The translations under genes and the position numbers were made by a program. From Karalla daura (lineage: Eukaryota > Chordata > Actinopteri > Chaetodontiformes > Leiognathidae), in NCBI GenBank assembly GCA_029224185.1, contig CM055207.1, positions 13,631,248 through 13,695,247 on the forward strand: 64,000 nucleotides of DNA. The letters run 5' to 3'. Each line of letters opens with the position of its first letter. The stretch's first letter is position 1. Positions 1 through 21,430 of this stretch are shown here, piece by piece. The notes below the pieces were generated by a model, which saw only the letters and a list, made by a program, of their open reading frames with translations, searched no databases and had not been told where the DNA came from.

Positions 1-269
1 TTACTGATATCGTCCCATCAGTCTGTGCAGCTCTGTGAGGAGCCTGGCTGCTCCGCTGCAGCACCGTCCCAACTCCTCGCAGAGGCTTCTTCGTGATCGG
101 AGGGCCGCAGGCGGCCCGCGTATTCCTCTTCTTTTCGCTTTTTCTTTCATAAGTTTGTGTCCGAGCTGCGATTGGCTCTCGTGTGTCTTGACTGCCCTCC
201 CACTGGGCCCCCCTGCTGGTGAGCGTGGGGTGGGGGGGTGCGGGGGGGGGGGGGGCAGGTCTCTCAGGG
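1..269 (-). other. Probable polr3e 3' UTR / downstream flank
   Basis: This stretch follows the polr3e stop codon (270-272 on the minus strand). It contains a G-rich run near 240-255 and no AATAAA-type signal on the minus strand, so the polyadenylation site probably lies beyond the window. Short open frames exist on both strands but none resembles a known protein. Confidence 0.4.
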
Positions 270-8231
<7,962 letters not shown>

Positions 8232-9054
8232 GGTGATGCGAGGGGAGATGAGCAGCAGCAGCAGATCTCACCGACCCAACCTGGACACAAAGGACCTCTG
8301 AGTTTCAGGAACACACTCTACACCTATGTCATTCCCCTGTTGGGTGTAGCAGCCACACTGGTTACAAAGGAAACAGAGGACCAGCAGCTAGAGCAGGGAC
8401 AGGAACAATGTGATTCAGCAAATCCAGGCCACAACTCATGTCATTTCAGTTACTTTTCAGGATCCCCCAGCGTCTTCAAGAAATCTGACATAGAAGGTCT
8501 TTTGACACTAAGTGAAGCATAGAAAAGCCTAAAGTTAGGTCTGCACATACTATGATCCTGTAGTGTGTGAAGTGACGCTGTCAATGGCACACACAGGTAA
8601 ATCACACATGACGCAAGACAATGAAACCAGCATTTGAGCCCTGCTCTCCATGCCAACACTCAAACACGTCGAAACAGCGGTCACGGGTCATTATTACACT
8701 ACTATCCACAAACAAGTCCAACCAGTGCCAGCGTCGGTTTGGTTAGCAAAATTAGCAGTGAACATTTGTCAAGGGCCCTGGGTAAACTGCGGGCTAACTT
8801 GTTAGTCACACTCGGAATTACACCTATAGACACTCGTACGCATAGCTGAGAAAACAGCCCCATCCCGTCAATAAACATTCAAGCAACGGCGCTAGCTGCT
8901 TGAATAAAGCTGAGCCGGTGGCACGTAGCTTAGCCTTATAGCTTAGCATGCTAACACACACATGCAAGTCAAAATAACACACAGCCGGTCACCGAGGCCT
9001 GCTTTAACACGCCGCCTGCTCCTCGGCAACACGCTGGCTGGGTGTAGCTCTCAC

Positions 9055-9240
9055 CTGCACACTTAACCGCGTACTTTTGGCTATCTCATTCGGGCCAGAA
9101 GTGTGGCGTGTCGAGGCGTGAGAAAGGTGTCCAACTCTGGGGCTAACACCGATGAGGTATAACGGTAATTGACTGTGCTCCACACAGACACGTGGGGAGG
9201 AGCCCGTGCCCACAATGCACAGCGTGTCCACTGTACATTG
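9055..9240 (-). other. polr3e: Candidate polr3e 5' UTR exon and transcription start region
   Basis: On the minus strand a consensus donor (CAG then GTGAGA, donor at 9049-9054) ends a possible noncoding exon. Possible acceptors lie shortly upstream of the polr3e ATG, near 8280. The upstream limit of about 9240 is a guess. If right, the transcript starts about 120 bp from the tRNA-Leu gene at 9362-9443. The region between 8232 and 9054 would be intron 1; I see no coding signal there. Confidence 0.4.
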
Positions 9241-9351
9241 TCCCACTGGGTGTTTTGTTAGACTGCTTCTATGTTGATTTGACTCGCAATTGCATATCGG
9301 GCATGGAAGTTACGAAGTTTTGACATGCATACCAAGTTACTCTGGGCGTTT

Positions 9352-9356
9352 AAAAA
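9352..9356 (-). terminator. Pol III terminator of tRNA-Leu(AAG)
   Basis: T5 on the transcript strand five bases after the tRNA 3' end. Confidence 0.85.
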
Positions 9357-9361
9357 CGTGC

Positions 9362-9443
9362 TGGCAGCGGTGGGATTCGAACCCACGCCCCCGAAGAGAC
9401 TGGAGCCTTAATCCAGCGCCTTAGACCGCTCGGCCACGCTACC
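9362..9443 (-). tRNA. tRNA-Leu, anticodon AAG
   Basis: 82-nt type II tRNA without intron. The acceptor stem GGTAGCG pairs with CGCTGCC, discriminator A at 9362. The A box lies in GTGGCCGAGCGG and the B box is GGTTCGAATCC. The anticodon stem CTGGA/TCCAG encloses the loop TTAAGGC, so the anticodon is AAG (read as IAG, decoding CUU/CUC). The variable arm TCTCTTCGGGGG folds as a short hairpin. It is on the polr3e strand, about 1.1 kb upstream of its ATG. It differs from the tRNA-Leu at 21987-22068 only at one D-loop base, the wobble base and the variable arm. Confidence 0.97.
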
Positions 9444-10420
9444 ACGATACGACCATTTAGAGGCCCAAATTCGCTAACTTCATAAGGATGTGAACTTCAA
9501 ATTTTACTTTAAAAAACTTATAAAGTCCCTTCATAACACAGCCAATCGTTAATGTGAATCTTCATTTCGTTCAGTCAGTTCCCCGCTGATTGGTCTCGGT
9601 AATGTTGATACCGCGAATCCAATTGGTCGATACTTCAATGTTTATACACTGATTGACCATCTCCAACCTGCTCCAGCGGCGAGGGTAGCTGGTAATTGAA
9701 TCATAAAACACAAGAGATGGGTAGGATAAACGTAAAGAAGATTCACTTGAAGATTAATTGTTGGTCTTTTAATGAGGGGACCTTCGATTCATGCTTAAGT
9801 ATTAATTAATAAATCTTTGGCTCACCAGATCGGAGATGGCCAATCAGTGTGTGGACGTCGGAGGCATCGGCCAATCGGGTTCTCGATATCAACATTCCGC
9901 AACCAATGCGAATTAATGTGATTTTTTTTTCATACTAATGATGGTGTTGAGCCCTCCCGTATCACTACAGGCATTAAGTCCTGGCGGTTTCCCCTGCTTC
10001 TCTGTTTACAAAAGTCAAACCTGCTCTCTGGGCGTCAGTTGTTACAGTGTGGTACCTTTATTGAACATCAAAATAGCCTCTGTTGTTGACATAGTCTGTC
10101 ATGTTCAATTCTGTCTTCCATCCATTAGTTTACCTTCTTGGTGTCTGCCCAAAATTGTTTTTGAAAGATGACAAATTACAGCAAATTACATTACTGGCAA
10201 TGAGCCTATGTTCATTAACCTAAATGTTAATTTAAGTCATATTGTGACATGCATAAGAACAAGAGCACCTGTCAACAGGGTTGGGATTCAATCCCGAACC
10301 CCTAATGCAACACCAGATAATCCATAAGAAGCCCCTAAGAAGTTGGACATGTTTGACACAAGGGCCAGTCATTTCAGTGTGCGGTACTGAAATAATACCA
10401 GTGTATTGAAAGATGCAAAC
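9444..10420. other. Intergenic DNA with CCAAT-box cluster
   Basis: No open frame resembles a protein. CCAAT or its complement occurs about six times between 9540 and 9910 (for example 9542, 9588, 9619-9626, 9839, 9871, 9902), directly upstream of tRNA-Leu(AAG). The remainder to the eef2k polyadenylation signal is AT-rich and featureless. Confidence 0.5.
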
Positions 10421-10426
10421 TTTATT
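10421..10426 (-). promoter_or_regulatory. eef2k: Candidate eef2k polyadenylation signal
   Basis: AATAAA on the transcript strand, about 430 nt after the eef2k stop codon. Confidence 0.55.
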
Positions 10427-10857
10427 TTGCAGTTTTAAACTCCAATATTTTTTACATATTTGCAACAGCAACAAGTGTGCTTGAACTCAGGGCAAAGTAA
10501 GTTTTCTATGTTTTGATTCATCCTTTTGAATCCTTTTTCTCTCATGCAACCACATTCATAAAGTCAGAGACAGAACATCAAAGGAAAGAGGACAAGCTTC
10601 AAAGACAAGCAAATGAACAGAAACCTGGACATTAAGACCAATCCTAGAAGGCTGAACGCACATTATCTCTCACAAACTCAGACATACAGACTCTCTCTCA
10701 CACACCAGCACCATGAGCAATAAAAACGGTAATAAAAAAAATTATGTAAACGTAGCCATTCAGGTTATGTCCTGAATGTTCAAAAATTAGCCTGGCGATT
10801 AGGGAGACACATGGACTCTATCCGTGGCCTTTGTCTCAATGAAATGTGGCTCCACAA

Positions 10858-13800
10858 TCACTCCTCCTCCATCAGCGCCCAGGCTTCTTCAGCTTTCATG
10901 TAGTACTGGTTAGCAAGTCGTCCTTTCATGGCCGCCATGGCAGCTTCTGCTGCTTCTGTAAACAGATCACCTGCAGGGACAGGAGACATGACAGATCAGG
11001 ACAGTTTTTAAGTACATCATAGTCAAGTATAGGTACACCATAGGCTCAGGATCATAAAAATAGACTTGTCTAGCTGTGCTCCAGTTCATTTCAGTTCAAA
11101 TGAAGGAAAAAAATATATGTCCCTAGGGGTAATACAAAGGCACTAAGAGCAGATGGATACAAAAGCCAGTTAAGTGATAAGACTAAAAATAGAATGAAAT
11201 ATCATACTGGAGTTGTTTACATTGGGTGAAAAACAGAAATAGATCAATTAGGATGCATAGAAAAGACAGACATGAGCCATGTTGGTTAAAAGTTGGTTTG
11301 TGCAAAAGTATTTTTGGGTCGGCTTTTCACTGGGGCTGCTGTAGTGAGGACTGTAGCCTCTGTACATGGGACATCTGCTCTACCCACAACCCGTGGAGAA
11401 GACTTGCTGACAGACTCCGACCTGCTCTCTGGGGGTCAGCTTTGAGGTTGTTGCCCCCCTCCTGGAACATCTCGGCCTCTCTGGCCAGCAGCAGGTGGCG
11501 AGGCTCGTCCTGCGTCCCATCGAACTCTCCTCCCTCGTCATAATCCGTCATGTTCAACGCGCTGTCATACCAGTGGATCGCTTCGTTCCAGTCCTGCTTT
11601 CTGGACAAAGGAAAAGTTAAAAAAAAACATTAAACTCCATTCAAGATTAGGCCTGGGAGTAAAAATGCACGGCAGCCCCTCTAGGGGGCAGCATTAGTTC
11701 AGCTTTTCACAGCTTGACTGACCTGTCAGCTGACAGGTCCACCCCAGTATCAAAGGCTCTGGCCACTATGATCATAGAGGATCTGTCTCCAGCCTCTGCA
11801 GCCTGCAGCAGATACTTAAAGCCCTTCATCCTGGTTCCTGCATTATCCTGCCAAGCACACAAAACAGAGAGGGTGTTTAGCCTTGCCCTACTGAGAAACA
11901 GTGGAGCGAGAAAAGGCTGAGTAAACAGTGTGCGTTACCTCCAGCACCATGTCTGGCAGAATTTGGTGGGGCAGCTGCAGACAGCACTGGCCCAGGGCCA
12001 CGATGGCCTCCAGCTCTCCGCACAGCGCAGCTCGCTCCAGGTGGAACATGGCTGAGTCCTGGTCCCACTGCTCGTCCTTCTCACAGAAACGACCTGCTTC
12101 ATGGTACCGCACCATCGCCAGGTGGACCTGGCCAGAAGGAAAGGGGAGACAGGACGACAGATCAGCAAATGTTGTTTTTAGTCTGGCTGAGATGAGTCTT
12201 GGATACCCGGGATTGTGTTACACTTTTTATTACTTGCTTTGTAGAAGGTAATTCCCAGCCAAATATGAACACAAACTGAGTATGTGTGTTCATTGCTCTC
12301 ATTCATGTATAGATTTTGAATACTGAAATAAAAGCTATGAAAAACAGGTATGCCTGAACAGAGACAGAATGTGAGACACAAACCACACCCACCCATCTCC
12401 AACATAGTTTGCATTTATCCGCTCCCATTCAGATGCGAGGGCACACATCCACAAAGCAGCAATTTGGTTACGTTTCTGATGACATGTCAGTGTACTGGCT
12501 CCTAGTTAACCTTAGTCAATATGTGACTCCTTTGATTTAGCTGGATGAGAGAGGACAAGCCATTGCTTCACATCACCTCGTCAGACGGTTTACCTTCCCA
12601 AGGACCGACTGTCCGATCTTCTTCTGCAGCAGAGTGTTGAGCCGCTCCACCTCGGTGGCCACGCAGGAAGGACGGTGGACGTGAGCGCGGAATGAGTGGA
12701 AGAAGCTCCACTTCTCCTCTGTCAGCTGAGCAGGAAGTTCACAGAGACAGAAAGGAGAAAAAATATGAATTCTACATTCGCCCTGTCCTGCGGGAATCAG
12801 CAAACAATTTAAGCAGTGATGCCAAATTGAAGTGCAGGTTCAAACACACACACAGGGATGTACCCATCCAGAGAGGGCTCAGTTTTGGAGGGGAACATCC
12901 CTGTAACAGTGTCACTGCATAGGAATCATGGGAATAGAAGCTCTCACACAAACACACACACACAGACAAAGTTATCATGGCAAGAATCATTAGCAGGATG
13001 TTGGTGAAACAGAGGGAGATGGTTTTTCAGTCCGTATCACAATTTAAATGTCCCTTGTGCTTGCATTTGGAGACTGTTTTCACACACTCGGCTGAAAATA
13101 AAAGGCAGAGTGGATGTGGAAACAGTGCGGAATCGGTGCGAGCAGACCGCAGATCTGCACCTGAGAGTCACACCTGCGGAAGCTTTACAGCAATAAGACT
13201 GTGCAGCACTGCCTGGCTCACAGGCCTCCATGCACATAATCACCCCTTGGTTATCAGGATATGAGTCTGAGGCTGCAGAGGATCTGGGAGGAGATACCAT
13301 CTTCCTCTAGTGGGGGACCACAAAGAGCGGGAGGAGAGAAACCAGAGGGAAGGTGAGCGATGGAGGCAGGATAGGGGCAAGGAGGACAGTGAAGGAAGAC
13401 AAGGACGATGGAAACTGGGGGTTAATTTGACTGTGATCATGATCGAGGTGAGGATGACGTTAACACACGGATGTCTCTACGTTTGTTTACCCATCTCACA
13501 CTGTCGTCATCCGACTCAGAGTACTGTCTTTTGTAGCGATGATGGGCCTACGTGATGATACAACATGCATTACAAAACCTTCAGTCAGAGGATGCAACAA
13601 TCGTAATGTGGAGGAAAAGAAACGTTAACCGCTACAGGTAAGGACTATAGATAAGAACAAGATGAATCAAGGGTTAATAATGAATAAACTGCCAAATTTT
13701 CCAAATCGACATATCGGTGAAACATCAGACACAAATAAATGTATCATTATTGTTTGTATGTTTAAAAAAGAGGTTTCCTGGACTGGGAGTCTTTACCCCG

Positions 13801-16800
13801 TCTATGTGGTCACATGGGTCACCTTCACTCCTCCTCTCGCTGGGGTAGCCGCTGTCACCGCCGCTGTCAGATTCCTAGGAGCGGAAGTCAAAACTGTAGC
13901 GTCAGTCACCGACTCTAATCAGATTGAAGGCTTAGTCATGTTTCCTCTGGCTCACAAATATCTACACAAAATCAGGTCCTCCCTTCCTGACGTCTCGACA
14001 CATTTGCTGTGAGGATTTTCCCGCCTCCTCCTCCTTCTTTGGAATCGGTGTCATCTTTTACTGCAAGTTACGTCTTTTTCTTCCTTTGTCTTTAATAAAA
14101 AAGCTTCTTGTGTACAGCCCTGAGAGGGATTTGTATATACATATCTTGCATATACATGTTGGATATGCCTTGTAAAAGGTTTTTAAAAAACGTAGATTTC
14201 ATTTTGTACAGACTTCACTAAACGTCCAAAAGTCGCACGTGATGTGTTATTGCTCACCCTTGGTTCGCTTGTGTTGTTATTGCTGAGTCTTTCATGTTCA
14301 TCCATCCCAGTGAAAGATATGCCTGCAACAAGTAGAGATGATACACTGTCAATGCTGTGTTTGCCACATCAAATACTCTGCTTGGGTACGTGTGTGTGTG
14401 TGCGTGCACCCACCTATGGAGGACTTGCCCATTGATCCAGGTCCACCTAGAGGGGAACAGGGCAGGATGAGGGGGGAGCAGGGCACCGAGTCCACGTCGC
14501 TCATGCTCTCGTCTGCAGACGAGGTCTCAGAGAGGCGGGACAGCAGCGGAGGAGCCCGGTTACACGACAAGGTCCGGACCCGGGGAGAGCCACAGATCTC
14601 CTCGCAGCCCCTCAGTACCGTCTGGGCTGATTTCTGTACATAACACAAGCTTTTAGTGAGGGACAGAAAGCGTGCGCAGGAGAGCACTTACTGGAAATTA
14701 ATGCCTAGGTCAGAACCTATCAGTCAGATTTATCTACTTCCCACACAAGAGAAAGCAACCAGGAAGTGGAGGAGATCACTTCATAGAGCCAGAGTATGGC
14801 AGCTGTGACCTATCCTAAATGCAGGCTTCGTTCTTATTCTTAGCGATGCTTTCCCCATAATCTTGAGGCATTTTTAACCTCCTTCTATTCCCGGCTGCCA
14901 CTGCATTTGAGTACTGTTGAAATCTTGAATTTACAAGCAGCTTGTTGGTGCAGTCCAGCTGCGACTTCTCCGCAGGGGAGAGGTCGAAGGGCGTCAGGCC
15001 CATGCACTTGCAGATCTTGTTGCACATGTGGGAGTGGAAGAAGAGCGCCATGCCTCGCACACCTGGAACATATATGACGATCAAGACACCAGGCACCTCA
15101 AAATACACATTTCACACTAGCCACAGTTGTGTCAGTATGGAAGAAGGGCGAACGCACCGAGGTTTCCGTCTCCAAAGTCGGTGCCCTTCTCGGTGTGGAT
15201 CTGAGGGTCCGTGTAGAGATCTCCCACTCCTTGGATGTCCACCACGATCAGCTGGTGGCCCGATCGCTCAAAGGTGAAGTGACTGAAAGCCTGACGGATG
15301 CAAAGGGTTACAGATCATCGCACCATGATCAATTGGACACACGCTCATACTCTGAGGAGAGCCGCCGCTCACCTGCGGGGTGAGCCGGATGTCCTCGTCC
15401 CTCACGAAGCCAGAGTTGGAGTTGTACTTGATGTACTTGCCCTCGATGTAATGCTCCAGGTGGAAGAGAGGTTTACCGGGCCGCTCGCTCATCTCCACCA
15501 CACACATCTGCATGATGTCCACCTGGGGATAAGAAAGCAGTCAATTCATCACTGAGACCAGAACCGGAGTTGGAATTATCCCTGAGAATCTGGACTATCA
15601 GCGTTGTCCTGTCCACAGATCAGCAGCTCTGGGCCAAACGCTTTGGGCCTTTACCGGTTTGGGAGGTCGGTGGCGGCTGTACTCCTCGCCCCAGAGCTTG
15701 GCCTCATTCTGCAGCTTCACGTCCTCGAAGTAAACACTCCTGTCCACCGTCTCCATGTACCGCTTGGCCACATAGTTGGACGCCGACTTCCAGTTGCTGC
15801 TGTGTGAGAAATTCGACAACTTCTTCCTGGAGAGAAAGAAGCGAGCGGCGTTTGAGTTACAGTTGTTCGACAGATGTTCGACCGCAGCTAGAAGCTAAAG
15901 CGTGTGAAAACAGTGACCGAAAACGTGCAAAAAAAAACAGAAACAATGTTTGACATGTTGGGATAGAGACGTTCCCTTTGTGCGGTTGACTTGTTTGGGC
16001 TTGCGGGGTCTGGGGGACATCTCTCTATGGGATACTGTAAACAGCTGGGAGGGGTGCCTCCGTTCAACTATTCAATTCAACTATCATGCTGCTTCTACAT
16101 CATTCTGCGGTGTAATGCAGCCGTCATAATGCCTCAAATATATTTATCCCAAAGCAGTAAACATCCGGGGAATCAATAAAGCACCAGTGCCATGGTGGAG
16201 GCCTTCCTAGAGCTGGTCCAGTGTGATTTTCCCAGCACCATCTTTGGCTCTAAATCTGAGCAGATATCCTCCAGAGTCGGAGCGAAACAATGCGAGGAAT
16301 GTGGACCTGCACCATGACATGGTCTGGAAGAGAGGAACCCCTCCACTTAGCTAAAACCGAGGCCTCGGTTACTAGGGCAGAGGGGCATTGACCCCGGGAC
16401 GGGGTCTGATGAATGAGGAGCGATATCATTACGTACGTTCTGAAGCACTCCCTCATGGCCCCTTTCCCAAACGGCTGTGAGAAACCAAGCAGAGGAAATA
16501 GATTACATGAGATATTAATAAGTAAAATTTCCGGTGCATGGATTTCTAAAAACGGAGACACAACAGTCTTCTTCTGTAGTTGAGAGGGGGCGTACCTGGG
16601 CAGCCATCTTGATGTGGACCTGGTCCTGAGACCACTCTCCTGTGATGGCGTTGTACCTGTGAGGTGGAACAAAACACAAAGCTCTTGAGTCCTGTCTATC
16701 TACCATATAAGACGTCTGTTCTGGTAATTTAGCCAATCACAACTAGACATTTATCAAGCTGAAACGAGTCAAAACAACATTTTTTATTTGTTTTCCGTCG

Positions 16801-19800
16801 CTGAAATCTTTGGGTTTTTGGACATTTGGCTGCACAGAACAAATAATCTCTATCAGCTGGGGCTCTGGGGAAACTTATCGTGGCTATTCTGCTTCTTTTC
16901 TACATTTTTACAGACTAGGATCAACAATCAAAACATTCTCTCTCTGCAGCCCGGCCTGGTGCATATTTCTGAGCCTGCTGCAGCTCTGTGAGGGGCCGTG
17001 GGGCCGTCTGTCTCCGTGGCAGCCCTGACCTTGCCCTGTGAGACTTGTTTCTGTTTTCCACCTGTTACACTGCAAATCAGTCACACTGGACGGTCAACAA
17101 GACTGGCTTTCCCAGCCCCTTTAAGTCTCGGCCAGCCACTCCTTGCCCTCTCTGCGACAGGGCCAGTGAACTCTGTTAACAGCCTGTCATTAAATCTTAT
17201 CTCACGGGCACATAAAGCTCCTTGTTTCCTGCGTGTGTGTGTGTGTGTGCGTGAAAAAAACAGGAAAGAAGAATGGAAAGCCAAGACTGTCTCCTTCCAC
17301 TGAAAGCCCATATTGTCCCGGGGTTGTTTGTATCAGGAGTCGAGGGGATTAATGTATTCAGGTTAGAGCTCAGGCAGACAATTCAATGTGACGGGGTGTG
17401 TACACACTGTACGACTGGGTCAGTGTGTCTCTTTGGCTTGGCAGGGTGTGTGTGTGTGTGTCCTGGGTTAATGAACACTGCACGAACTGTAGATGCAGCT
17501 GCTGAAACCTGAGAGCCTTTCAACTAGAAAACACGCTCTTCTTCTCCCTCCTCCACTGGACGGAGACCGCCGTCCTCCTTCCAAAACGTTAGCTCTTTCT
17601 GCCAGCAAGGCGTTCTGGGGTCGGAGAACACACTGTTCCCTGACGGTCATCCCATCAGGTTCATACGACTGTGTGTGGGGGGGGGCATGAGAGTGGGAAG
17701 TGGGAGTGAGGTTACGTGTGGGTAAAATTAGCACATGAAAAAGAGAACACAGGGGCAAATCCTGGCTCCTGACGATCCCTTCCCTCCCTGTGTGAACGCA
17801 GCACTGCATGTTACATAACAGACCTGACACACACACACAAAGGAATTCACTTTACTCCTACTTTTTTTCCACCCCGGCCCATTCAGCTTTGTGTTCCTGG
17901 CCTTAGCGGGACACTGTGAGCGCTGCGTGGGGTGGGGGCGTTTATGAGGCCGTTATGCTGGACACAGTATCTGTGTGGCACACTGTCAACTCACACTTCC
18001 AGTGTGAGATTGTAAAAGGTGCGAGCTAAAGGACGTCTGCGCGGCCACTGGAGAGTCTGCAATGTTTGTCAACAGTTAAGTTTAGCGCCGCTGGCCTAGA
18101 TATGAGGGCACCACAGACCTGAGGCGGACGAGTTTGTCCACAGTTGCGCTGCGTTTGTTATATACTGCAACTAAATAATTAATATTAGATTTGGTCAGTA
18201 TGTCTGGTAACTATCTGTGAGCAGAGGTGGATGCTCAATAAAACAACAAATGTCAAAACATCAACACTCAATTCTGCATTAGCGTTTTAGCTTTCAAAGA
18301 CACTGTCTGGTCTTACTGGGACCTTACCTGAAGCTGGGCTACTGTGCAAAATAAACATGCTCGATTTGAGCTTTTGCTACAGGACTGCTGCTGATTCACA
18401 CGGCCACACAGAGTGATTCATACCTGTATCGAGTACAGGGTTCAGTCTTGATTTCCTCCAGGTGAAACTGCGCCCAGGGGTCGGGCATGGCTTTGGCCTT
18501 TTCAATGGCATTTTTCCATGCGTGCTGTCACAGAAACAAAAAAAGCATTATTGGTTGGCAGTAGTTTTATTTCTGTGTAAAAACTGGTTCACTAGAGGGA
18601 TCAGAGGTGGGAAAGGGAAGCTTTTCAATGAGCAAAAACAGGACATGTTTGTAGCACAAAGGGGCAATTACAAGCCTTTGCACTTTTTCTCTTCCTCTGA
18701 GACCTGTGTTGCGATCTCAAATTGCACAAAATTACACGAAATCGTTGAACAGCTTCCCCTTGATCTTTTAAGTGTTTGCATATAGTCATCTTACTGTGAA
18801 TGAACACTCCAGAGTAGATCATTTATCGTAGGATGACACTGCATTTAGAACAGGCTGTAAAAGCATGCAATTGGGAAGGAATGGAGTGAGGAAAGTAAGG
18901 GAAGGAAGGAAAAAAAAACCTGAACCAAAGAGAAAGCACACGATCACTACAATGTCGAGATCATGAAATACATCAACTATCTAATCATGAGATGACATCT
19001 CCTTCCTGACTTACTGGTTACACCACGTGCTCAGACTGAGTGTGGACACCGTGTGATGCTTGGTGCTCATGTGCAGGTGTGACATTTTCAAAAAATAACT
19101 TTCTTCGTAGAAACCATCAATCAAGCGCCCCCCGGTAATGGAAATCTGCCCCAGTAACTGGAGCCCTGACCTGTCCAGTGCTGCACAGCAGCACGTTGGC
19201 CTCGTCTTCCTCCAGACACACTACAACAGGCATCCCAGGCCTGTTTATATTTAGCAGCAAGGATTTACATTAAAAGGTCGCGTTTTGGACCGCTAGGGTT
19301 TCACGTCTCTTTACGAAGAGAAGCGGATGGCTTGTGACGTCAGGGCTCTCCAACCTGCAGGAGTTTGCAACTTCTCCACATGGCGCAAACACCACAGCCT
19401 GTCTGCATGGCTTCAGGCTCTGTATTCTACAGCACACTGCTCTGCCTTAAAAATCTACTTCTTGAAACCTAAATAACATTTTGTCTGTGTAATATGGTCA
19501 AATGATACAATGTGTGCTGTTAGAGAAGATTAGCATTGTAAGTAAGCAGGAACACACTTTGAAGAAAGGGAGGATGCACTGATAGGAATAGGTGTTCCAT
19601 AAAGAAAAGAATGAGAGATCAGGATTAAAAGACAGTGAAAGAAGAGGACAAGGTAAAGTGGGAGGGAGGGGATGGTCACTGGTGAGAGGGGAGGAGGTAT
19701 AGTTTGATCTGTAACATACCCGTGCGCTCTCAGATATAACCTTGTACGAGCGAGACTCTGCCTCTGTTTCTGTCTCTGTTTCGTTCTATGCAGAGAGGTG

Positions 19801-20708
19801 AAGAAAGTGGACGACTTTTCATCAGGAGACACAAGACAACAGATCTGACATTCACATGACATCCTCACAGGTATTACATGGCATGAACTGCAGTGACAGG
19901 CAACACTACACAAACACAAAAAACAGACTTATGTCTCAGCAGGAGGCCAGTGTTCAGTGACTGCTCTGATTGCTGTACTGTTGTTCTTAATTACATGTTA
20001 CTTCATTAATGATCTTGATTTCTGTGCTCTATTTCTGGTTGTACTTGTGTACTATGCTTGAACCCTAAAAAAAACCTTGGCTTGTTTTATTGTGCAGCTG
20101 TAGCTGTGAGATGACAGAGTGCCTCTTTAAACGTAACAAAACTACACGAGATGGAAAAACTAAGCTCTGGTACTTCCTGTTCTTTAGCGAGAGAACATTT
20201 TGGAGGCGTCTGACCAGCTTCCCACTACGGTTCACAGATATGCACATTAACACAGAAAGCACACGTACTGCTACGTGTGTACAGACACGCACCAATCAGC
20301 GCTCCTTATATGGCAGCGGTGTGACGATGTGCAACCACAGCAAAGAGAAATGCAAACTGCTCTCAAGCCTGACAACACACAACATATCAGCCGATCCTCC
20401 TCCCTATCCTCTCTGCTGGGTACCATCTCTGGCATCCCGTTGCCAGGGCAACAGCTCACCTTGAACACAAAGTTGTTCTTGGGCAGAGAGCTGGACTGCC
20501 GGGTGTAAACCAGATTCTTCAGGTAGTGACAGATCTCTTTGGCCGAGTCGTCCAGGATGGGGCAGATGAAGTTGTCCTCGTCATCGTCGTCGCTGGCGTT
20601 GGCATCGCTGAGGGAGGACAGCCGCTGCTTGGGGGCACAGTGTTGAGATGGGGGTCTCTTGGCGCTGCCCTCCTCCTCCTCCATGCTGAACATCAGATCG
20701 TCCTCCAT
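10858..20708 (-). CDS. eef2k: Eukaryotic elongation factor 2 kinase
   Basis: Calcium/calmodulin-activated atypical alpha-kinase that phosphorylates eEF2 and slows translation elongation in the cytoplasm. Exons 5' to 3': 20460-20708, 18424-18524, 16596-16656, 16437-16474, 15655-15826, 15373-15522, 15158-15290, 14935-15062, 14414-14633, 14258-14322, 13797-13874, 13500-13547, 12594-12725, 11939-12127, 11723-11847, 11422-11600, 10858-10970; sum 726 aa, human 725. Seen: calmodulin-binding region KAKAMPDPWAQFHLEEI (about 93-110), ATP lysine in NYVAKRY (K171), FHLEHYIEGKYIKYNSNSG, the DFGDGNLG loop (about 294-301), regulatory linker with RTLS and a conserved DSGYPS degron (about 446-451), then SEL1-like C-terminal repeats ending in AWALMEEE. 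The linker is diverged: I see no counterpart of the human AMPK-site segment. The exon at 13500-13547 could instead end at 13491, adding three codons. ATG chosen for MEDDLMFSM just after a candidate acceptor. Confidence 0.95.
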
Positions 20709-21177
20709 GATGATACCTGTGGCTGTGTTGACAAAAGAGGAGTGTGTGGGGCCAGGTGTCAACACAACAAACCCTTTAACATGGCTGCACAGCTATACCA
20801 TCTGTTATCGCATGACTTACTGATAGTTGCACCAAAACACTACAACCATATGCATAAAGCTAAAACCGGTCAGTAGGCTCTATGCAACTGCAAAATGTAT
20901 AAACTTGCAGCTCTGTAACTGTAAGCACATTTAGAAGTGGGTTTGCAGCTTGAGGTTTACAGGTACACACTGTTCCTGCTCTTACTAACACATTAAGTTC
21001 CCACAGAAATGGCTGCAGTGTATTGTATAACAATATGTTGCAATGATGTTAACTATAGCTTGCTTTATTTTCACCGGCCGCTAGATACACATCTAAAATA
21101 AACAACCAGCCCAGCAAGCTCACAGACAGATGCACTTTGAATGACTTGAGCATGACAGCAGCAGCTGGGTCACTCAC

Positions 21178-21430
21178 CTCTTGTCTTGCTTCCGCCTCCC
21201 CAGTTATGTTGAGCAGTTTTGCAGCCGATGTGGTCTCCACAGTCCTCTCGAAGCGGACTGAGTCGGTCCTGGTTCTCCAATGTATCCTGACGGTCCGGGG
21301 ACGTGCCTGGCACCGGGATCCAGGTCCGGTTACAGTCCACCACGGCGAATCGAGCCTTCGGCACGTACAACACTGCGCAGACAGCCACGCCCCTAACTGC
21401 TGCTGCCTTCAAGACTATCGGAAAATAGAG
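21178..21430 (-). other. eef2k: Candidate eef2k 5' UTR exon
   Basis: A consensus donor GTGAGT (21172-21177 on minus) could join to the acceptor just upstream of the eef2k ATG (20717). The upstream limit is approximate. The region from there to the tRNA at 21987 has no coding signal and should hold the eef2k promoter. I found no ATG upstream open frame in this exon. Confidence 0.4.

Noticed and set aside
1..120. Minus-strand frame ending at position 1, possible alternative last exon of polr3e or part of CDR2
   Set aside because: In human CDR2 is convergent to POLR3E, so it would be on plus here; neither strand shows CDR2-like sequence.
21178..21240. Apparent upstream open frame before eef2k
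   Set aside because: The putative start is GTG, not ATG, so there is no ordinary upstream ORF.
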